NCBI GenBank assembly: GCA_029964075.1
Contig: CM057146.1
Coordinates: 12,667,501-12,731,500, forward strand
Length of the DNA stretch: 64,000 bases
Direction of reading: 5' to 3'
Source of the DNA: Patiria pectinifera
Lineage: Eukaryota; Echinodermata; Asteroidea; Valvatida; Asterinidae
Shown: positions 40,301 to 49,300 of the stretch, one piece after another
How the letters are laid out: the number at the start of each line of letters is the position of its first letter
How positions within the stretch are numbered: position 1 is the stretch's first letter
Position numbers and translations under genes: made by a program
Notes under the pieces: generated by a model
The model's database searches: none
Seen by the model: only the letters and a program-made list of their open reading frames with translations
What the model was told of the DNA's origin: nothing

Positions 40301-43300
40301 GATTCATGGCTCAGTGCGCACGCCTCTCTGTGTTTTGTACCGTGCCATCGTATCACCCGCATAGCTTATTGTGATGGCCGTAAACAGCATATAGCGATTA
40401 ATGGAACACAATTCTTCTCGACTCATGCAAATGCAATTGACATAATTTAGGAAGGAGACGAGGCAGGCAATTAGACACTATTTTTGTGTGACCATGGCAG
40501 TAGCTCAATTTGTGTTTATCACAGATGAAAAGATGAATACATGGCGAGTCAAAAAGAAAGTGACCATATGATAAAAAAAAATGGCACGCTCCATTTTGTA
40601 AAAAATATAATTGGGATAAAGAACATGTTATTGAGTAGTAACTGTGAACATTTCACGTAATTTGCATACTCTATTCCCAAGTCGTGTCTATTTTAATAAC
40701 GAGATCACAAAATCCAGCTGTCCACCACTTATACCAATTTAACGTTCTACGAATTGATGAACATCCATTAATAAATATAAATATAATGAAAAAAAAACAC
40801 GTTTTCCCGCCTCTACGAATAAAGAAAAAATTGAAAAGGAAAATAGAAAACAAATCACCAATATTTCTAGGGAAAAAGAGTTGAATTGTTCCCCCATATT
40901 CAAAATACAAAATCTGACAGTAAAAATAATGTTTCAGTCTTGATTCATAAGATTTAAATCTCAGTTGTATTTGGAATCAATGAGGATGGCTATAAAGTGC
41001 TTGTTTCAACACTTTTCATCCCACAATAAAAACGAGAAATATGAAGAGGAGCAATGGTTATTGGACTATGCCTCACTCACTAGAAAGTGAAGAGAGACAT
41101 GTCCATTAGCATCACACTGCAGTCACATTTGCCCTAAACTGATTCTTTACTTAACCCTAAAAGGGCCGGGGGCGGAATCCGCCCCCCTCACTTTTTGGCT
41201 GCATGGTCTCGACTCGAGACCAGCCAAAATATCGAGACCAAAGGGGACCGAGACCGAGACCAAGACTGAGACCACAGCTCCCGAGACCGAGACCGAGACT
41301 GGCAAAAAGTGGTCTCGAGACCGAGACCGAGACCGGTCTCGAGACCTACAACACTGTGGGTCACTCTTTTTATTTATCAAGTTTACTGATCGAAGCCGGT
41401 AGAATTTAAGTCACACGTTACTCTTGAACAAAGGAAATAAATCCTTTGTGTATTGCTCTAACTGCACTTTCAAGGAAAGTGGCCCAAGATTTGGATAAAG
41501 CATGGCGTTTGTTCCAACGCATCAATTTGAATGAAATAAAATGTGTATGGTAGATTGGTTATCTGATATTAAGTGGTAATTTGAAAATATTCCAAAACCC
41601 ACATGCAAATACAGGCCTAAATTGGTTTTCGACTTTTCAGTTTATGTGGGACAACTAGTAGTATTATAGTGGATGAACAGTCAACCAATAACACAGGATG
41701 AAAAAAAGGTTTTATAGATGTTTGCTAGAACAAAACAATGGGAAAATGCAGCTAGGAATTATACGGATTGAGGTTCACCTGAAAACCAAAAATCGACCAT
41801 CCCTTCAAATGTTGGCTTTGCCCCACTGTACAGCAAAATGGCAATTTCCCACTTTATGCTCATTTTACGGTGACAGCAAGGACACATAATTGTATCAGAT
41901 TTCTTTCCCTATCGAATTATGGATGCACTCACATGATAGATTTTATGAACAGCCAAAATCAAAAACCTAAAATATTTTTAGTTTGGAAACTCACATGGGG
42001 ATTCACCGAAGAAATCAAAGATTGGGTAAGGCTGCATTAGTACATGTATGTTTGTAAATTTTTCATTTCTGCTAAAAGCTTTTTACAAGTTCTCATTTTC
42101 TTGAGGAGGCATATAAGCAGATGGGCACGTATTCCACTAAAAAAATTCTACTGATGCTAGTAGATGTGAACAATTCCTCATTCTTTGTATACAGGTTGAG
42201 TTTAAAAAAAAGGGAACCCAAACCTCAGAAAATATATTTCATATTTAAAAAAAGGAAGCACCGTCACCAACAATAATAATGACTGGAACGCCAATTTCAA
42301 AACTACTTTTAGACGAAAAATGACTTAAATTGCTCAATCCATTCAAAGTATATCACCATTTAAACACAATGACCCTAAAACCCCTTTCGTCCAAAAATGC
42401 AATTTCAAGAATCGTCGTCACAACTGTCTTCAAACATCACCAGCGATAATTTAGGCAAGGTTGTTAATAAAGATATTGTGTAGCCTACTACAGTTGTTGA
42501 AACAAGTATTCTGTGTCATATTGTTTTCAATATGAAATATATTTTTGGGGTTTGGGTTCCGCTTTTTTTTTTGCTCACCCTGTAGATGTATCTGCAGACT
42601 TAATAAATGTGTAGCTGTTGTGAGAACAGGAAGGCATTTCAAAGCTTTCGAACAGTGGCGTAAATCTGTGCCGGCGAATGGGGGATGGGTGATGACACCA
42701 ATCCAAAAATTGCTTGACCCTGGAAATTCGAAAGGCTGGGGGGGGGGGGGGGGGGGGCTGACACCACATGTAGACGAAGATCAACTTGTACCGGTATATA
42801 GTGGCTTCAAATTGGCGCATTTTAAAAGCTTTTGTTCTTCGTTTCACCACTTTTCAGTGCTATTGAATACATTTCGGTCGTTGGGATATTGAAAATTACC
42901 TCAAAATCAACTCCTTTTTTCTCATCATGCAAAAGTGGGGGAATGATACAATAGCCCATCCACCCTTTATCAAAAAGTGGGCGGATATATACCCCTCCCG
43001 GGATTTACGCCCCTGTTTTTGAAAGAAACTATACATGTAGATAAAAACAACAGATTTACAGCCGTTCAAAATCACACTCAATTTTCCATTCAATAACTTG
43101 ATAAATTTCAAATGACCAGTGAGGAGAAAAGAAAACAGAATTAAAGGTGGGGTGTTTGGAAGAGCCAAGGTCACAGGAAACGTACAGATAAGAAACAACT
43201 TCAGAAAAAGTAGAAAATTCCTTAATTGAACTTCAATAACTGTGCATTAACACCTGCATATATTCGATTTGGGCAATGAAGCTTACTTGACACTGAGGGA

Positions 43301-46300
43301 CAGATATAATTCGATTATGTGAATTGTCCATTTTGTACTCATTGGCAGGGGAAACTGCCATTTCTTTCCGGAAATGCACGTTTTCCAAGAGTTGAATAAT
43401 TGACAGTTGATGCAAACCTAAGTTTGGACAGGCTTCAAGGGCACTTCGCAGGAAGAGGAAATTGGCAAGAAGAGCCTGAGGGGGTTGTAAACATCCGTAA
43501 AACTCTGATTTCAAAATTATTGTTTTTCTGCCACGGTCAATATCAGAACTATCAGAACATTCTGAAAAAAATCCATCTTTAAAATGAAAGTCATGATCTG
43601 AAAAGGTTATATTTACAGTGTCACAAATATTTGCAATGTCACAAATATACTGATGTCCAACTGCCTTTCTTTAAGTTTGTGAGTGATCATCTTTGTAAAT
43701 CTTGCCCCACTCGATACTCTTACAATTGGAGGCACAGGCTTTAAATTCAGTTTGCACTAAAGTTAGCAATGTATATGTTTTTCTTATTTGAATGCAAATT
43801 TAAAGCTGTCCCTTCTAACAAGGTTTCATCCATGAGAAGCAAACGGTAATAGAAAGTGGAAGTGCCACATGCCAATTTGAAGGAATTTGAGAGCCTCAAG
43901 GTTATAGATTTGATAACTACGGAATGGAAAATGAGAGAAAATGAGACGTGAGCTCAGTGACCAACGTCAACTGTATACCAGTCCAAACAGTGGCAGTCAT
44001 CACAGGGTAATTAAGACATCTGCACTTTAAAAGCAGCAGGTCACAAGTTTTAGTTTTACAAGTTTTTCGTTATCTTTCAAAACAATTCTACAGTGCTAAT
44101 AACATCAAGTTGGTGAAGAGAAACAAGCATATAATTTAAAAAAAAACTCTAGGGACCTTTTCTTTTAACCCAAAGATTATAGAGTCATGAAGCCAATTAA
44201 AGCCATACAGTGCTGGAGCAGTTTTGGGGCTATACATAAACAGGGAGTAACAGACAGGGTGTGTTTTTGGAGGCACAGCTACCAAATTATGGGTTAAACA
44301 ATGTGAGGGTATGGGGTTAAAGTCATAATGCATTCAGAATCAGTGGCACACACAGGATTTGGCAGTGGCAGCTCACAGTTTTTTGTTCAAATTTGATAGA
44401 AGTTCAAAAAATTTCAAAAATTGTTGCCCAAATTTTTTTTGCTGCAGAGAAAACATTGGGTTTTTTTTGGGGGGGGGGGAGGGAAGGGGGGGAACTATTT
44501 TCACGGAGTGGTGGCTCCACCTACACCCCTATTACACTACTAAAAATAGGCCACCTACATATTACCAAGGTCAAATCGTGGGCCAAAAGAAAAAAAGAAA
44601 AAAATTGACAACCTCTTGGGGGGGGGGGGCTCAAGTCCCCGAGGCCCCCCCCCTTGGGTGCGCCACTAAATGGAGTTTATAAACTCCATTCTGAATTACA
44701 GAATCAAACACTTCATCCTATTGCTTGACCAAGTTTATGATGTAAAAAAAACATGGAATTAAGTGTACTGAGTATGGATGTAAGCCTCTTTTCTCTCAAC
44801 TGTGGCAGATGTTAAGGCTGACCATTTCCCTCCCCATCCCCCTCAAAAATAAATGACAGATTTCTCACCTCAAAGTCAGTATAATTTCTTGACAGGGACA
44901 GCAGCTTGTCAAATTCTTGGGGCCGCAAGTTGCTTAGGAGGTGTGTCATGGATTCGTAGGACATTTCGGTGGCATCTGCGAGCTGTAACACCTCCGCAGC
45001 AGTCATGTTATGAATGATATCTGGCTGCGGTCACAAAATGTTACATTAAGACTTAAATTTAAAACCTGTTGTGTGTTTTATGTTTGAATTCATTGTCTTA
45101 TTTTCTACCAAATTAATCTGTCATTGTTTTGATATAATTCAAAACTGTAAGGGAAGAATGTAAAATTAATGTGGGAACTCGAGGTTTATCTGGAGGTTTA
45201 TTTACAAGGTTTAACCGGGTTTTGTGGGGTACCTCAGGGTAAAACCTGGAGATTTTACAGGCTGTGACTTGAGGTTTATCTCTAGGTTTATTTACAAGGT
45301 TTAACCGGGTTTTGTGGGGTACCTCAGGATAAAACCTGGAGTTACAGGCTGTGACTTGAGGTTTATCTCAAGGTTTATTTACAAGGTTTAACCGGGTTTT
45401 GTGGGGTACCTCAGGGTAAAACCTGGAGTTACAGCCTGTAACTTGAGGTTTATCTCTAGGTTTATTAACAGGGTTTTGTGGGGTACCTCAGGGTAAAACC
45501 TGGAGTTACAGGCTGTGACTTGAGGTTTATCTCGAGGTTTATTAAACTTTATTTACAAGGTTTAACAGAGTTTTGTGGGGTACAAGGGTATTTTGATGCC
45601 TTTTTGGTTTTTATGCTAATGCAAATTTCCATAATCGTGAGCAAAAGTGCGAAGTAATTTCAGGCACAAACGAGCTAATTCAGCACAAAAAGTTGCCAAA
45701 ATTTTGGATATTTTGCTGTTCTTTTCTTTGGTGATTCATTGCTGCCTCAGTACATGGCAGTTAGCTGGTGAACAAACTTTTCTCACAAATGCTTTCAATG
45801 AGTAGATTTTAGGGTTTTTTCACATTTGAACAGAAAACCCCTAAACTTAGCAGTGTCTTCCTATAATGACATCACAGCAACAGTGCCGTCAGTTGTCCGG
45901 GAAAGCATGGACAATTTTTAATGTTTGAAGAAATGCACTTTTGAATAAAATCACCCAAAAAGGGATGTCAGATAGTTTTCACACATTTATGAGGAGCAGA
46001 AAGTTGCACAAAATGTTTTCATAAGAAAAATTCATTTCATGGACACTTTAAGTTCCAACATTTCACAAATACTAAATTGTTGTTGCCAAAAAGGGTTTAC
46101 GTGCCTGCGTATCAATTTCTGGCTATTTCATTAACACAAATCAGCCTTCTCTTTTAGGTAGTCAACCGTTTGAAAATTGCTCAACATTTGTCTTTAAAAT
46201 GCGAAAAAAATCTGGTCCTTTTTTTCACCAGTTCCAAGCAGTTTTTCATTTTGATAAAAGTCTGTTGCCAAAAAGGTCCAACATCCCTGCACATGAATTC

Positions 46301-49300
46301 CTGGCTATTTTATTGACAAAAATAATCATTCTCTTTTAAGTAGTCCACTGTTTGCAAAACCCACCATTTGCAAGCCGCTCAACATTTTTTCCTTAAAATA
46401 CCAAAAGATTCCTGTCCTTTTTCACCAGTTCCATGCAGTTTTTCATTTTGACTTTTGAAAACAAAACAATCTCAGGCCTATAGGGTCCTCAACGAAATAT
46501 GCTTATTTTCCAGGTGTCTTTTGTAGCCCATGCTAAGTCTAGACCCATTCTTATCCTTTTGCAAATTACACAAAATGGAAGATGATTGGCTTGAAATAGT
46601 GACTTACACTGAGCCTTTTCAAGACAGTATTAGGGATGACAGGTTGCTTGATGAATACTGGTCTACTGCTGTGGCCATTTTGCATGGCGTCTTGCCTCTG
46701 CTTCTCGGCCTCACGCATTATGGCCGTCATGTTCAAATCCCTCCTTCCTGATGCTCCAGGTACGAAGAAATTATCGTAAAGGTCGGCAACATCGTGCAAG
46801 CTGAAGGCAAGGAATAATATGGGTACAATATTTTATTGAATAATAATTGATTAACTATAAGGCACTCAGGCGCGGTTCTAGAGCCAATATTTTTGGGGGG
46901 CTAGCAAGGTGGATCCAGTTTTTTTTTCAGGGAGGCGTGCTGAAATGTAGACCGGTTATTTTCTCCGGACACTTCGGCCTCCGAAAATCAATAGGTGGGG
47001 GGTGTGTGGGAGGGGGAGGGGGGGGGGCTCGTTCCATATTTTCAATGGGGAGAGCTGATAAAATCCTACAATCAGGCACACTATATTAACTAAAAGTGTA
47101 CAAATGTACCCTTCTCATTTAGGGGGAGACCGTTCCCATGTACATCAAATTCTTACATTTTGCTAGTGCAATTTTATTTTTATGGAATTTTTTTTGGGGG
47201 GGGGGGCTTAAGTCCCCCTAGGCCCCCCCCCCCAGAACGGCCACTGAAGGCACTGTTTTGGTTTGCGATGACACAATAACTACTGTCGTTCAGTAGATGT
47301 TAAGTTCTGATAAGAACTTGCCCAGCTGCTTATTATCAACTTTCGCCAAGTAGTTTTTAGTTCTGATGAGAACATCCTGCTTAGTTCAGAACTTGTCTTT
47401 AGTCTCACTGTTTAGTTCTTGTCAGAACTAAAAACTACTTAGGGAAAGTTGATATGAGCAGGACAAGTTCTTATCAGAACTTAAGTCTACTGAGCTAAAA
47501 GCAGAAATGATACTGATACTCCACCTTGCAAAGCCTAAACTCTTTAACTATAAGGCAGTACTTATTCAGAATTGATTTTGAATCTTTCAAAACAGTCGGT
47601 TTTTAGACACTCGAGGGCCAGTGGTATAACTATATCGGGTTATACATCAGGGGTGCACCTGGGGTGAATACATTTTTCAAGGGGGGCACTGATGGCAACT
47701 ATTTGCTTTGAATTGAAGATCTGAAAGGGGGGCACGGACATCCGCTGGGGGATGTGAACCACAAGCCACCCCCCCCCCTGTCATACTTACACCACTGTTG
47801 AGGCCATGTTCAAAAATTAAATGTACACAGCCACTTTGTACCCCCCTTTCAAGGTTTTGTATTTAACATTAAATATACTTTACATCTTCTCTCCCACACA
47901 CACAAACACACAATGTTGAAAGCTATCTAAGATACATACCTCCTATCATTCATGATGTCAGCATCATGTTCTGCATACAAAAACACACACATTGAAACGC
48001 AGTAAAGATTAACTTCTATTCATTTTACCATCATCACACTGACCAAGCTATATGTAAAAAACCTTTACTCAAAATACATTGTTTGCGAGCAAGACTTATT
48101 CAAAGTATTTTTCAAGCAATACAAATATTAAATAGGTCTTTAAGAAATAAACAAAAAAAGCAAATGCAATTTTTTTGTACGGCCATAATGAAAACAAAAT
48201 TTGCATGAAGGCAACAACCATTTATACTGAAGATAATAACCATTACTAAGGGTAATAAGCCTACAGCTGTTACCCATTTTAGAATTAAGGGCCATTTAGG
48301 AACTGTGAGCGTCACACCAACTCCTCTCCAGAGATTGCACCTTATCTTTCCTAGTTGTCATAATGGAAGATGTGGTGTATATACACAAATCCATTTTTGC
48401 TTTAGAGTTTCTTATTTTGCCAAAAAAATGTCTGTTTTTTAAACTTTAAGCATCTTCAGCTGAGAGCTTTGCCCAGGGGCATGGCCATCTTGCAATTTAT
48501 CTTGCTGTTGAAGGACAAACTTCAAGACAATATGGGACAATCTTTACTGCTCCCAGAGGGCCGGCCTAGTGTCCAATTAGTACACATCTATCTATCTGAC
48601 TGACTGACTCCCTGACTCCCCGACTGACTGTCAGACTCCCCCCCCCCCCAACTGACTCCCGACTGACTCCCGACTCCCCCCGACTGACTGACTGACTGAT
48701 TGCCCTACTGACTGACTGACTGACTCCCCCGACTGATTCCCCTACTGACTGACTGACTGACTGACTCCCGACCCCCGACTGACTGAGTGCCTGACTCCCC
48801 GACTGACTCACACTTGTGACTTAGACACGGTTGTAGACTGGTTTAGCAGCCTGGCATTGATATCATATAGGATTCCCACATAACGCAAATGGATGGACTT
48901 AAGTTTCACAAAATCGCTCGTACATCCCCCTAGATATTTGACAGTTTTTCCAGGTTTGGTTTGAGAAAATGGTTTCTGCCATTAAGCGCAGCGCCGGCAC
49001 GCACACGCACAAGATGTTGATGGTATACGCACGCGTGACCGCAGCACCGGGTTCCGTACAATACGCGGGAGCCCACGGAATCGCCTGCGCCGCCAGCATT
49101 TATTAACAAGTATTGGTTGGTTTGTGCACGGAGCCAACGACGGAGTCGAACTGCCAAACTGCCAACGTCCAATGGGGGAAATTTCAACACTTCAACGTTA
49201 CCCTCCCCGATCTGGCCCATTGTGTGCACCGGGGTCCAATTTCCTTGGCTGCTTAAATTACAGAAAAATTGTGCTTACTTATAGCAGAAAATTGTGCTAA

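Noticed and set aside
39157..41409. Frames with SVSVSV or ETETE repeats
   Set aside because: They come from (GAGACC)n arrays at the ends of the hAT-type element.
44869..45020. Exon 5 starting after gcagccag (45020)
   Set aside because: It would force exon 4 to use a weak donor. The acceptor four bases upstream keeps phase with the strong gtaagt donor.
48566..48811. Ser/Gln/Val-rich frame on the - strand
   Set aside because: It is the translation of a (CTGA)n simple repeat, with no start context or splice support.
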